Below, piece by piece: positions 33,079-41,068 of a DNA stretch of 47,168 bases; within the stretch, counting starts at the first letter, position 1, and each line of letters begins with the position of its first letter. A program made the position numbers and the translations under genes. Location: assembly GCA_040255675.1 (NCBI GenBank), contig JBDZVM010000030.1, forward strand, positions 1 through 47,168, given 5' to 3'. This DNA comes from JBDZVM01 sp040255675 (GTDB taxonomy: Bacteria; Actinomycetota; Actinomycetes; Acidothermales; Acidothermaceae). The notes beneath the pieces are model-generated. The model ran no database searches. It was not told the origin of the DNA and saw only the letters and a program-made list of their open reading frames with translations.

Positions 33079-34110
33079 ATGGGGACGGATCCCCGGCTGA
33101 GAATTGTCGACGACACGTTCGACTCGGTGCCCGACGGGTACGCGACCGAGTCGCGCTCGCTCGCGGAAGGCGCCGCGACCCGCCTCATCGACAACGTCGA
33201 ACAAGTCGTACACGGACGCCGTAGCGCGGTCGAGCTGGTGATCGCCGGCTTGCTCGCGGGCGGTCACGTCTTGGTGCAAGACGTTCCCGGTAGCGGAAAG
33301 ACGACTCTGGCGCACGCGGTCGCGCGATCTGTCGGAGGGCGATTCAGGCGCATTCAGTGCACAGCCGACTTGCTCCCCGGCGACATCACCGGTTCGGCAA
33401 TGTGGAATCCGTCGACGCAAGAGTTCACCTTCGTGCCCGGTCCGGTGTTCGCGAACGTGTTGCTCGTCGACGAGTTGAACCGTGCCACGCCACGCGCGCA
33501 GTCGGCGTTGCTCGAGGCGATGGACGAAGCGATGGTCACCGTCGACGGCCTTCGGCACGAACTGCCCAATCCGTTTTTCGTTGTGGCGACGCAAAATCCG
33601 ACCGACCAGTACGGTACCTACCCGCTGCCTGAGGGGCAGCTCGACCGGTTCGCGCTCGGCCTCAGCCTCGGGCCGAACGATCGGCAAACTGAACGGCGGG
33701 TGATGCGCGAGCAACTGGTGCGCGCGACCGTCAACGACCTGCAACCGGTGCTCAAACCTGAAGAATTGCGCTGGCTGCAGCTAGAAGTGCGGCGCACATA
33801 TGTTGCCGACGCGGTGCTCGACTTCGGGCTTTCGATCGTCGACGCGACGAGAGAGCATCCGAACGTTCGGGTCGGGGCTAGTTCGCGCGCCGCGCTCTCG
33901 CTGCTGCGATGCGCGCAGGCACGGGCGTTGGTGCTCGGCCGCAATTACGTCGTGCCCGACGACATCAAGATGCTCGCGCCCAGTGCTTTGGGCCATCGCG
34001 TCGTGCTCAAGGCGGGCGTCGGCGGGCCCTGGACGACAGGTTCGGCGGCGGCCGGCGTGCGGATCGTGCGTGAGATTTTGACGAGCGTGCCTGTGCCGCT
34101 GCGCGCTTAA
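33079..34110 (+). CDS. MoxR-family AAA+ ATPase (copy 2)
   Basis: AAA+ ATPase of 343 aa, paralogue of the protein at 27714-28718. Most motifs are identical (NVEQVVHGRR, QDVPGSGKTT with K74, VLLVDELNRATPRAQSALLEAMDEA, ATQNPTDQYGTYPLPEGQLDRFAL); N- and C-termini have diverged. The start is ATG at 33079 with GGAGG at 33070-33074; an in-frame GTG at 33031 has no RBS. Ten bp separate it from the next gene. Confidence 0.93.
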   Translation: MGTDPRLRIVDDTFDSVPDGYATESRSLAEGAATRLIDNVEQVVHGRRSAVELVIAGLLAGGHVLVQDVPGSGKTTLAHAVARSVGGRFRRIQCTADLLPGDITGSAMWNPSTQEFTFVPGPVFANVLLVDELNRATPRAQSALLEAMDEAMVTVDGLRHELPNPFFVVATQNPTDQYGTYPLPEGQLDRFALGLSLGPNDRQTERRVMREQLVRATVNDLQPVLKPEELRWLQLEVRRTYVADAVLDFGLSIVDATREHPNVRVGASSRAALSLLRCAQARALVLGRNYVVPDDIKMLAPSALGHRVVLKAGVGGPWTTGSAAAGVRIVREILTSVPVPLRA

Positions 34111-34120
34111 GGCGCCAGCC

Positions 34121-35260
34121 ATGACCAGCGCCGACGAACGTAGCCGCGAGACCGAGCAGGCGTTGAAGCCTGCTTCCAACGTGTGGCCGACGCTGGGCGT
34201 GGCAGCCCTGCTCTTTCTGCTCGCCGCGCACGAACGCCTGCTCTGGCCGCAGGTTCTCGGCTGTGCGCTCGTGGCAATGGTCGCCGTGTCGTTCTTCACC
34301 GTTGTCCGCCCGTTGGCATTGGCCGTCGAGGTTGAGGCACCCGCCCGTGTCGTGGTGGGCGAACCGTTCGACATGTGCCTGCGAATCGAGAACGCGACGC
34401 TGCTTCGACGACGTGACATGGTCGTGCGTTGTCGATGGCGATCGAGACGACCCGTGGTGCCCGCGCTGTCAGTATTCGTGGACGTCGAGGCCGGCACGAC
34501 GGTCGTGCGGGTGCGTACGGCCGCGACGGCCCGCGGTGTCGCCGGCGGAGTCGACATCGATATCGATGCCGCCGGGCCGTTCGGCTTCTTCTCACGCGTC
34601 GCGAAGTACTCGGCGCGGCACCGACTCGTTGTCGTGCCCGCGTCCGGCCGAGAGTTGTCGGTGCTAGCCGGAGCGGGTCGCCGGCCCGGTGTCGTGCCGG
34701 GATATTTGCCGGACGTCGACGTGCGTGGCGTGCGCGATTGGCGGCCGGGCGATCGCATCGGCGAGGTGCATTGGCGATCTGTCGTGCGTACCGGGCGTAT
34801 GACGGTTGTCGAAAGGGACGGCGGTTCGGCGGGCAGTCTGGTCGTGCTCGTGGTTGCGCCCGCCGACAAAGGAAAACCGGTCGTCGACCCGAGATTCGAG
34901 TCAGCGCTGTCGGTTGCCGCTTCGACGGCAGCCGCCGCTTTGCGGCAAGGCGTGCCGACCTGCTTTGTCGCGAATACGCGAAACATCGGCGTGAAACATT
35001 TGGACGACGACCCCGCGCTACTCGACTGTTTCGCGCGCCTCGATGTCGCGAAGGCGCCGAGTGAGGCGATGCTCGACCACGTGGTGGCTCATGCCGCGCA
35101 CGGCGGCGTCGTGCTCGTCGTCCTGGCAAAAACAGCGTCCGCCTCGACTCGGGTAAAGGTTTTCGATGCCGTGGCCGCGGTCGGCGCGATGGCCGTCGAT
35201 GTGACAGAGAATGTCACGGACGACGAGGCAGAGCCGAATTCCACGCGGATTTCGGCATGA
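34121..35260 (+). CDS. DUF58 membrane protein (copy 2)
   Basis: Protein of 379 aa with two N-terminal TM helices (about 24-65) and the DUF58 core GVRDWRPGDRIGEVHWRSVV. Paralogue of the protein at 28723-29796 but more diverged than the MoxR pair. ATG start; its stop overlaps the next start (ATGA). Confidence 0.88.
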   Translation: MTSADERSRETEQALKPASNVWPTLGVAALLFLLAAHERLLWPQVLGCALVAMVAVSFFTVVRPLALAVEVEAPARVVVGEPFDMCLRIENATLLRRRDMVVRCRWRSRRPVVPALSVFVDVEAGTTVVRVRTAATARGVAGGVDIDIDAAGPFGFFSRVAKYSARHRLVVVPASGRELSVLAGAGRRPGVVPGYLPDVDVRGVRDWRPGDRIGEVHWRSVVRTGRMTVVERDGGSAGSLVVLVVAPADKGKPVVDPRFESALSVAASTAAAALRQGVPTCFVANTRNIGVKHLDDDPALLDCFARLDVAKAPSEAMLDHVVAHAAHGGVVLVVLAKTASASTRVKVFDAVAAVGAMAVDVTENVTDDEAEPNSTRISA

Positions 35261-37428
35261 ACGAACAGCCGGCGTTATCGCGTCGCACCGACCGTCTCGC
35301 TGTCGCCGCCACCGTTGGCTCCGGATTGTCGGCGCAGGCGGCGATGTGGGTGTCGGACCGGCGGACGATGTACCTCATAGCGGCTGGGTTGTTCGTCGGT
35401 GTAACCGCGATCAGCGCTTGGCGGCTACTTTCTACTCGCGCCCTTACCGCGGGGGTACGGCGTCTCACGAGTACGGCGAATGTGTTGGCGTGTGCGGTGC
35501 TCCTCGTCGTCTGCGTGATGTCCGGTGCTTTTACAGGTATTGCGGGAAGCGCGCGTCCGGCGTCCAAGACGGTTGCCGTCGCGGCGATGTTACTTTCCGC
35601 CCAACTCGTTCAGACGGCTCTTGTCGCGAATCGTCGCGATCTCGCGCTGAGCGCGCCGATCGTCGGCGCGATGCTCACCGATGCGGGCATGGCGGCCCAT
35701 GACGCGACGCCGGCCGTGCCTTTCGCGGTGTCGCTCGCCTGCCTTGTGGCCGCGCTCGTCTTCATTCATCGAGGCGATCGGCTCGCTTCGGCTCGCTCGT
35801 CGTTCACCCCACAACGTTTCGCGTCCTTGGCGTCTCCCGCGCGAGTACTCGGCCGGGTCAGTGTTATTGTCGCGGTCGCGTTCGTCGCCTTGCCGAATTC
35901 GTTTCATTTGGGAGTGCGGCCGGCACCTCAGCACCATGTCGGCACGACGCCGCCGCGCGCACAAGCGTCGCCAGCCGACGAGCCGGGGGCGCGTAGTCAG
36001 GCGATAGCCGACCCGGCGTCCGGCTCTCTCGATTTGCGAGTTCGCGGCGAGTTGGGCGATGCCCCGGTGTTCGTCGTCTCGGCGGATTCGCCGCCGTATT
36101 GGCGAGGTAGCGTCTACGACGATTACGACGGCACTCGATGGACAATCACGGGCACAGCGCGGACGACATCGTGGGACGTTGTGTCGTCCGAGCAGAAAAA
36201 CCCGGAAGACGAGGCGGTTCGCGGCGAGACGCGCACCGACGCCGTGCACATCGTCTCGACGCGGCCGCTGCGCGTGGTGTTCGCTCCCGGGACGGCAATT
36301 GCTTACACCGGCGCCGGTGCGGTGACCTCCGACGTGGACGGCAATCCGCGGCTCGCGATAAGCGACTCCGGCCCGGCGTCGTCGCGCGACTACGACGTGG
36401 TGTCGACACGTCCGCTGCCTGACAACGAGACATTGAGCACGGTGCCGGCTCGAAGCGACAAGCCGACCGACCGGCGATGGTCCCAGCTGCCTCCGCAAAT
36501 GCCGGCGCGTGTGAAGGCGCTGGCAACGCAGCTTGCCGCGGGCGCGTCGTCACGCGCGGCAGTGGTGACCGCGGTCGACGAATACCTGCGGGCGCACGAG
36601 GTTTACGACCTGAATTCACCGCTGCCAGCGTCGGGCGACGATGCGGTCGACGATTTTCTTTTCATTTCGCACCGCGGTTTTTGCGAGCAATTCGCGAGCG
36701 CCGCGGCGGTTTTACTTCGTAGCGTCGGAATTCCGACCAGGCTGGTGACGGGATACTCGCACGGCGACCTCAGCGCCGAACCCGGGAAACGACTCATGCG
36801 CGCCGCGAACGCGCACGCCTGGATCCAGGTTTGGTATCCGGGAATCGGGTGGATCGACAACGACCCGACGGCGAACGCGCAACGCGTCAGCCCGTCGAGC
36901 GTGGCGGCGCCAGCGTCCGCGGCACCTTCTCCCTCGCCGAACCCATCCGCTCATGCGTCGCCGCAACCGGCGAGCATGGGCAGCCTGCATGGCGCGACAC
37001 AGCATGTCCCCGGAGGGCGGTTCACCATTCTCGGCGCGATTGCCGCGCTGGCGCTCGTCGTCCGGCTCGCCGCCTTTTTGCCGCGCTGGTGGCGAGTTTG
37101 GCGGTTGTCACGGCGCTGGCTGTTACGGCATCGGTGGCGAGAGCCACGAGCGGCCGCGCCTGGCGGTCCGGTGCTGCGGGCCTACTCGCGGCTCGACGCG
37201 ATGCTGGCAGATGCCGGATATGACCGGCTTGCCGGTGAGACCCCGCGTGAGCGGCTTCGCCGAGTCTCGGAAATTCGTCTTATATCGGACGACGTCCAGC
37301 GCGCTCTCGAGCTGCTCGAACGAGAGTGCTATGGCGTCGAGCCCTTGTTGCCCGAGGAGACGGCGTTCGCGTCGTCCATTTTCAACGCTTTCACGAATAA
37401 TGCTTCATCTGCACGAATAACGGTATAG
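35257..37428 (+). CDS. TgpA-like transmembrane transglutaminase-family protein (copy 2)
   Basis: Membrane protein of 723 aa with the layout of copy 1: a multi-TM N-terminus (to about 215), an extracytoplasmic linker, a transglutaminase core with C476 (HRGFCEQFASA), H520 (NAHAW) and D536 (DNDPT) at the same spacing, then a longer Pro/Ser/Ala-rich stalk (about 545-585), one TM (about 590-607) and a cytoplasmic tail (GPVLRAYSRLDAML). The stalk is the main difference and would hold the catalytic domain further from the membrane in copy 2. Last gene of the operon. Confidence 0.9.
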   Translation: MNEQPALSRRTDRLAVAATVGSGLSAQAAMWVSDRRTMYLIAAGLFVGVTAISAWRLLSTRALTAGVRRLTSTANVLACAVLLVVCVMSGAFTGIAGSARPASKTVAVAAMLLSAQLVQTALVANRRDLALSAPIVGAMLTDAGMAAHDATPAVPFAVSLACLVAALVFIHRGDRLASARSSFTPQRFASLASPARVLGRVSVIVAVAFVALPNSFHLGVRPAPQHHVGTTPPRAQASPADEPGARSQAIADPASGSLDLRVRGELGDAPVFVVSADSPPYWRGSVYDDYDGTRWTITGTARTTSWDVVSSEQKNPEDEAVRGETRTDAVHIVSTRPLRVVFAPGTAIAYTGAGAVTSDVDGNPRLAISDSGPASSRDYDVVSTRPLPDNETLSTVPARSDKPTDRRWSQLPPQMPARVKALATQLAAGASSRAAVVTAVDEYLRAHEVYDLNSPLPASGDDAVDDFLFISHRGFCEQFASAAAVLLRSVGIPTRLVTGYSHGDLSAEPGKRLMRAANAHAWIQVWYPGIGWIDNDPTANAQRVSPSSVAAPASAAPSPSPNPSAHASPQPASMGSLHGATQHVPGGRFTILGAIAALALVVRLAAFLPRWWRVWRLSRRWLLRHRWREPRAAAPGGPVLRAYSRLDAMLADAGYDRLAGETPRERLRRVSEIRLISDDVQRALELLERECYGVEPLLPEETAFASSIFNAFTNNASSARITV

Positions 37429-37482
37429 GCGCTGGTCTGCGATCGGAAATCCTGTCCGGTGGATGTCCGTTTTGCTGCGGTT

Positions 37483-37498
37483 GGAATCGACTCATTCC
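37483..37498. terminator. Short hairpin after the second transglutaminase gene
   Basis: GGAAT and ATTCC pair around a 6-nt loop, with a CGG/CCG extension interrupted by unpaired bases. A weak terminator at best; no U-tract. Confidence 0.3.
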
Positions 37499-37616
37499 GC
37501 CGTGTGCACCAAACTCTTAGCTGAACGGCCAAAATTCACCCGAAGAGATCAAGCATTTCATCAGTTCGGCCGAAGTTGCTGCCCAAGAGACGTCTACACC
37601 TCTTTTGGGAGCCCCC

Positions 37617-38219
37617 ATGTCGAAACAGCTCGGACGCCGGCGCCGCATCGTGCGTGCCGTCGCACCAGCCGTCGGTCTGCTGGCGGCCGGCCTTTTGGTC
37701 TGGCAGGGAAGCTACGCCGCGTTCTCGGCGACGACCTCGGCCACCGGCAACACCTGGACGACCGGAAATCTGGTGCTCGAAAACAACGGCGGCGGTACGT
37801 ACGCCACCACGACCAGCGCCGACTTCGGCGGTACGAACCTCAAACCGGGCAGCACCAACTCGGTGTGTCTCACCGTGAAAAGCGGCGGCAGCGTGGCGGG
37901 CGACTTGCGCATGTACGTGAGCAAGCTGACCAACACCGACGGGCTCGCACCGAAAATCGATATCACGGTGCAGGCCGCGAGCACCACGACTGACGTCAGC
38001 AAGTGCTCGGACTTTCCGACGTCTGGCGTGAGCAACCTGTACAGCACGACCCTCGACGCTTTGCCGGCCGACTACGCGGGCGCGACCGCTAGCGACGTCG
38101 CCGTGGCGAGCGGCAGCGTGCTCGAGGCTTACAAGATCACCTGGACGCTCGACTCATCGACGGACAAGACCTTCATGAATAAGTCAGCGAGCGCCGACCT
38201 CACCTGGGAAATCCAGTAG
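37617..38219 (+). CDS. TasA/camelysin-like exported protein with SipW-type signal
   Basis: Exported protein of 200 aa. An Arg-rich n-region (QLGRRRRIVR), a hydrophobic core (15-33) and the junction GSYAA-FSATTS place the cleavage after A35. B. subtilis TasA is cut by SipW at the same Ala-Ala/Phe pattern. The mature part has TGNTWTTGNL and LKPGSTNSVCLTVKSGGSVAGDL, the beta-sandwich pattern of TasA/camelysin proteins, with two Cys residues that could bridge. ATG at 37617 with GGGAG 5 nt upstream. The dedicated peptidase is the next gene, after a strong hairpin. A surface fibre, matrix or adhesin subunit is the natural inference. Confidence 0.82.
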   Translation: MSKQLGRRRRIVRAVAPAVGLLAAGLLVWQGSYAAFSATTSATGNTWTTGNLVLENNGGGTYATTTSADFGGTNLKPGSTNSVCLTVKSGGSVAGDLRMYVSKLTNTDGLAPKIDITVQAASTTTDVSKCSDFPTSGVSNLYSTTLDALPADYAGATASDVAVASGSVLEAYKITWTLDSSTDKTFMNKSASADLTWEIQ

Positions 38220-38232
38220 CACGTATGACAAA

Positions 38233-38266
38233 GGCTCCCAGGCTCGGCACTTCGAGTCTGGGAGCC
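38233..38266. terminator. 14-bp stem hairpin between exported protein and peptidase fusion
   Basis: A continuous stem (38233-38246 with 38253-38266, one G-U pair) closes a 6-nt loop. It begins 14 bp after the exported-protein stop and ends 48 bp before the peptidase fusion start. A partial terminator or mRNA stabiliser here would make much more of the exported protein than of the peptidase. Confidence 0.75.
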
Positions 38267-38314
38267 GACGTCCGTTTATCGGGCCATTTCCAATAAACCG
38301 AGGGGAGGTCAACC

Positions 38315-40348
38315 ATGGTTACCGAGATTGCGATCGAAGCGCCGGCGATGCCTGAACCGGCGCGCCACGACTTCGGCTCGTCGGCTCGGCTGTGGTGTGG
38401 CTTCCTCGGGCGCGCGTGGCTTTGGTTCCTCGGCGGCTGCCTGGTCGTGACGTTCGCGCCCATGGCCTTCGGCTGGCGGCCTTACGTCGTCGAGTCGGGT
38501 TCAATGCAACCGCGCATCAATGTCGGCGACGTCATCTTGGCTTCGCCAGAACACGACCCCGGTCGATTGCTCGGCCATGTCACGGTTTTCAACGATCCTG
38601 ATCCGTCGCACGCCGGCACGGTGAAATCGCATCGCGTCATCAGGCTCAACCCCGACGGCACCATGACGACGAAAGGCGACGCCAACCCAACCCCCGATCC
38701 CGTCGCGTTGCCGAAATCCGACGTCATCGGCATCGGACGCCTGCTCGTTCGCTGGATCGGCCTCCCGATGACGTGGCTGCAACGCGGCGCGTGGGTGTAC
38801 TTGGCTTTGCTGTTGGGCAGTGTCTGGCTCGCGGCGGTGTTCGTCGTCCGCGATCGCGACGAGGACGACGAAAGTCCGAACGACGAGGACCCGGACGACG
38901 AGTTTGCGGACGGCGAGTGGGACGGCCTCGCGGAACCAGAAAAAGCGGCGGAACCGTCGCGCCGTCGAACGACTGAGGATTTCGGTACCGCTTTCGCGGT
39001 AGCCGCGCGCGAACCGCGTTCGTTGCGGCGGGCGCATCACCGGCGGCGTTTGACGCCGCGACAACGCTTGCGCAAGGCGACCGCCCGGCTCGTGGTCGTG
39101 ACGTCCGGATCGGCCGCGCTGTTGATTCCGACGAGCCAAGCGGCTTTTTCCGCGACGACCAGCGTGGTCGGCGCGAGCTGGACTACGGCGGCAACTTTCG
39201 GCCCCGACTACACCACTGATGTCAAAAGCCTGAACCCGTACTTGTATTGGAAACTCGACGACGCCGGCACGACGAGTGTCGCCGTCGACTATTCCGGCAA
39301 CAACCGCAACGGGCAATACACCCCGGCGCCGTCGGGCAGCACACAGTGGGCGATGTTGCAGACCGGCGGTTTGACCGGCCAGTCGCCGAACCTCGCCGTC
39401 ACCGCCGCCGGGGGCGCCAACAACAGCACGACATGCGTTTACACAAACGCGGCCGCGCAAAATCCGGCGGTGAACACCTACAGCGAGATCATCTGGTTCA
39501 AGACGACGTCGACGCAGGGCGGCAAGCTGATCGGTTTCGAGAGTTCGCAAACCGGCGTTTCGAACAGCAACAGCGGCGGGCAATACGACCGGCACATTTA
39601 CATGGACGGAACTGGTGCGCTGTCGTTCGGCGCCTGGACCGGTGCCGCTACAACGGTGACTTCCGGCCCGGGCTACAACGACGGCGCCTGGCACATGGCA
39701 GTGGCGACGATGGGTTCGGCCGGCGGCATGCGGCTGTACGTCGACGACGTCCTTGTCGGGTCGCGAGGCTTCGTCGATTCGCAAAACTACGACGCGTTGA
39801 ACGGCGGCTGGTGGCGGGTCGGGTGCGGCAACCTCTCCGGTTGGGGCGGCTACACGACGCAAACGAACTACGGGTTTGCCGGCTCGCTCGACGAGGCGAC
39901 CGTTTACACCAGCGAGCTTTCAGCGTCTAACGTCGACAAGCTGTGGATCGATATCAACCCGAGGCCGGTCATCACGGGCCTGCAAAACGGAAACTTCGAG
40001 ACCGGGAGCATCAGCCCGTGGACGTGCACTACCGGCTCGGGCATCTCTACCAACGCGCACAGCGGGACCTACGCGGCAGTGCTTGCCAGCAACGGCTCGA
40101 AGGCGGGCGAGTGCGATCAGACCGTTACGCTGCTGCCGAACCACGCCTACACGCTGACCGCATGGAGCTGGCGCGCGACGGTGGGCGTGACAGGCGGTGC
40201 GACCGGCTCGGCCCCACCTTCCAGCAACGGCAACAAATATGGTCAGGTCAATTTCACTTTCACGACCGACTCGACCGGCGTCGTCACGGTTTACGCGCAG
40301 GGCCAAGCTGGTGGAACCGGCTATGTCGACGACATCACTATCAATTAG
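38315..40348 (+). CDS. SipW-type signal peptidase fused to its own signal plus LamG/CBM cargo
   Basis: A 677-aa polyprotein. Residues 1-177 are a signal peptidase I of the ER/SipW class: TM1 (33-52), ESGSMQP with catalytic S63, KSHRVI with H106 in place of the bacterial Lys, TKGDAN with D122, and TM2 (158-177). A very acidic linker (179-210) and a basic stretch (235-258) would be cytoplasmic. A second signal follows: hydrophobic 259-276, then SQAA-FSATTS with a predicted cut after A277, the same junction as in the neighbouring exported protein. The rest is outside: a LamG/concanavalin-like domain (about 300-520) and a CBM-like module (about 548-677, NGNFETGSISPW). The topology is consistent with cleavage of its own C-terminal half, and it probably also processes the upstream protein. 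ATG with GGGGAGG upstream. Confidence 0.88.
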   Translation: MVTEIAIEAPAMPEPARHDFGSSARLWCGFLGRAWLWFLGGCLVVTFAPMAFGWRPYVVESGSMQPRINVGDVILASPEHDPGRLLGHVTVFNDPDPSHAGTVKSHRVIRLNPDGTMTTKGDANPTPDPVALPKSDVIGIGRLLVRWIGLPMTWLQRGAWVYLALLLGSVWLAAVFVVRDRDEDDESPNDEDPDDEFADGEWDGLAEPEKAAEPSRRRTTEDFGTAFAVAAREPRSLRRAHHRRRLTPRQRLRKATARLVVVTSGSAALLIPTSQAAFSATTSVVGASWTTAATFGPDYTTDVKSLNPYLYWKLDDAGTTSVAVDYSGNNRNGQYTPAPSGSTQWAMLQTGGLTGQSPNLAVTAAGGANNSTTCVYTNAAAQNPAVNTYSEIIWFKTTSTQGGKLIGFESSQTGVSNSNSGGQYDRHIYMDGTGALSFGAWTGAATTVTSGPGYNDGAWHMAVATMGSAGGMRLYVDDVLVGSRGFVDSQNYDALNGGWWRVGCGNLSGWGGYTTQTNYGFAGSLDEATVYTSELSASNVDKLWIDINPRPVITGLQNGNFETGSISPWTCTTGSGISTNAHSGTYAAVLASNGSKAGECDQTVTLLPNHAYTLTAWSWRATVGVTGGATGSAPPSSNGNKYGQVNFTFTTDSTGVVTVYAQGQAGGTGYVDDITIN

Positions 40349-40365
40349 TGTGCGGCAAGCCTCGG

Positions 40366-41025
40366 TCAAAAAAGCCTGGACGACGGGTCGTCGACGCCGC
40401 GCAGGGCATCGTAATCGACAGTGACGCAGTCGATGCCGCGGTCGGTCGCGAGAACTCGCGCTTGCGGCTTTATCTCCTGCGCCGCGAACATGCCTTTGAC
40501 CGGCGCGAGCAATGGATCGCGATTCAGCAATTCGAGGTACCGCGTGAGTTGCTCGACGCCGTCGATTTCACCGCGGCGCTTTACCTCGACGGCGACGTGG
40601 CGAGCGTCGGCGTCGCGGCACAGCAGGTCGACCGGGCCAATCGCCGTAGGGTATTCGCGCCGCACCAACGTCATGCCTGGCGCTAACGCGCCGGGGTTTT
40701 CAGCGAGTAGCACCTGCAAGTGCGCCTCGACGCCATCCTTGACCAAACCGGGGTCGACGCCGAGCTCGTGGCTCGAATCGTGCAGCACTTCCTCGATCGT
40801 CAGCACCAGCTGCTCGCCGACTTTGTTCGTGACGGTCCAAACACCCGGTGCCTCTTGCAAGGTGCAGGGAGGGCTCATCCAGTTGAGGGGCTTGTACGCG
40901 CGGTCGTCGGCGTGTATCGACACCGATCCGTCGGCCTTGACGAGGATCAACCGTTGGGCGCTCGGCAGATGCGCCGTAAGCCGCCCCATGTAATCGACGC
41001 TGCACTTCGCGATGACAAGCCGCAC
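40366..41025 (-). CDS. nucS: Mismatch-specific endonuclease NucS/EndoMS
   Basis: Cleaves both strands at G-T, G-G and T-T mismatches and carries the MutS/L-independent mismatch repair of actinobacteria and archaea. The 219-aa protein matches family length. The N-terminal DNA-binding domain has VRLVIAKCSVDYMGRLTAHL and YKPLNWMSPPC; the C-terminal RecB-like nuclease has GPVDLLCRD, VAVEVKRRGEIDG and QLTRYLELL (D-ExK pattern). I choose GTG at 41025 because the family starts with xRLVIA and TACGGT lies 7 nt upstream (leaderless); GTG at 41034 is the alternative. In mycobacteria nucS also lies near the adenosyltransferase and murA. Confidence 0.94.
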   Translation of the reverse strand: MRLVIAKCSVDYMGRLTAHLPSAQRLILVKADGSVSIHADDRAYKPLNWMSPPCTLQEAPGVWTVTNKVGEQLVLTIEEVLHDSSHELGVDPGLVKDGVEAHLQVLLAENPGALAPGMTLVRREYPTAIGPVDLLCRDADARHVAVEVKRRGEIDGVEQLTRYLELLNRDPLLAPVKGMFAAQEIKPQARVLATDRGIDCVTVDYDALRGVDDPSSRLF

Positions 41026-41032
41026 GTCCGCC

Positions 41033-41038
41033 ACCGTA
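41033..41038 (-). promoter_or_regulatory. Leaderless -10 of nucS
   Basis: On the minus strand TACGGT, 7 nt, then GTG. It lies in the 43-bp gap downstream of the YdeP-family gene, so nucS has its own promoter and need not depend on readthrough. Confidence 0.5.
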
Positions 41039-41068
41039 CCCGATGCGTCGGCGGCCCAGTGTGTCTCC

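Noticed and set aside
38501..39862. 453-aa open frame on the minus strand
   Set aside because: Antisense to the SipW-LamG fusion; composition of a shadow frame.
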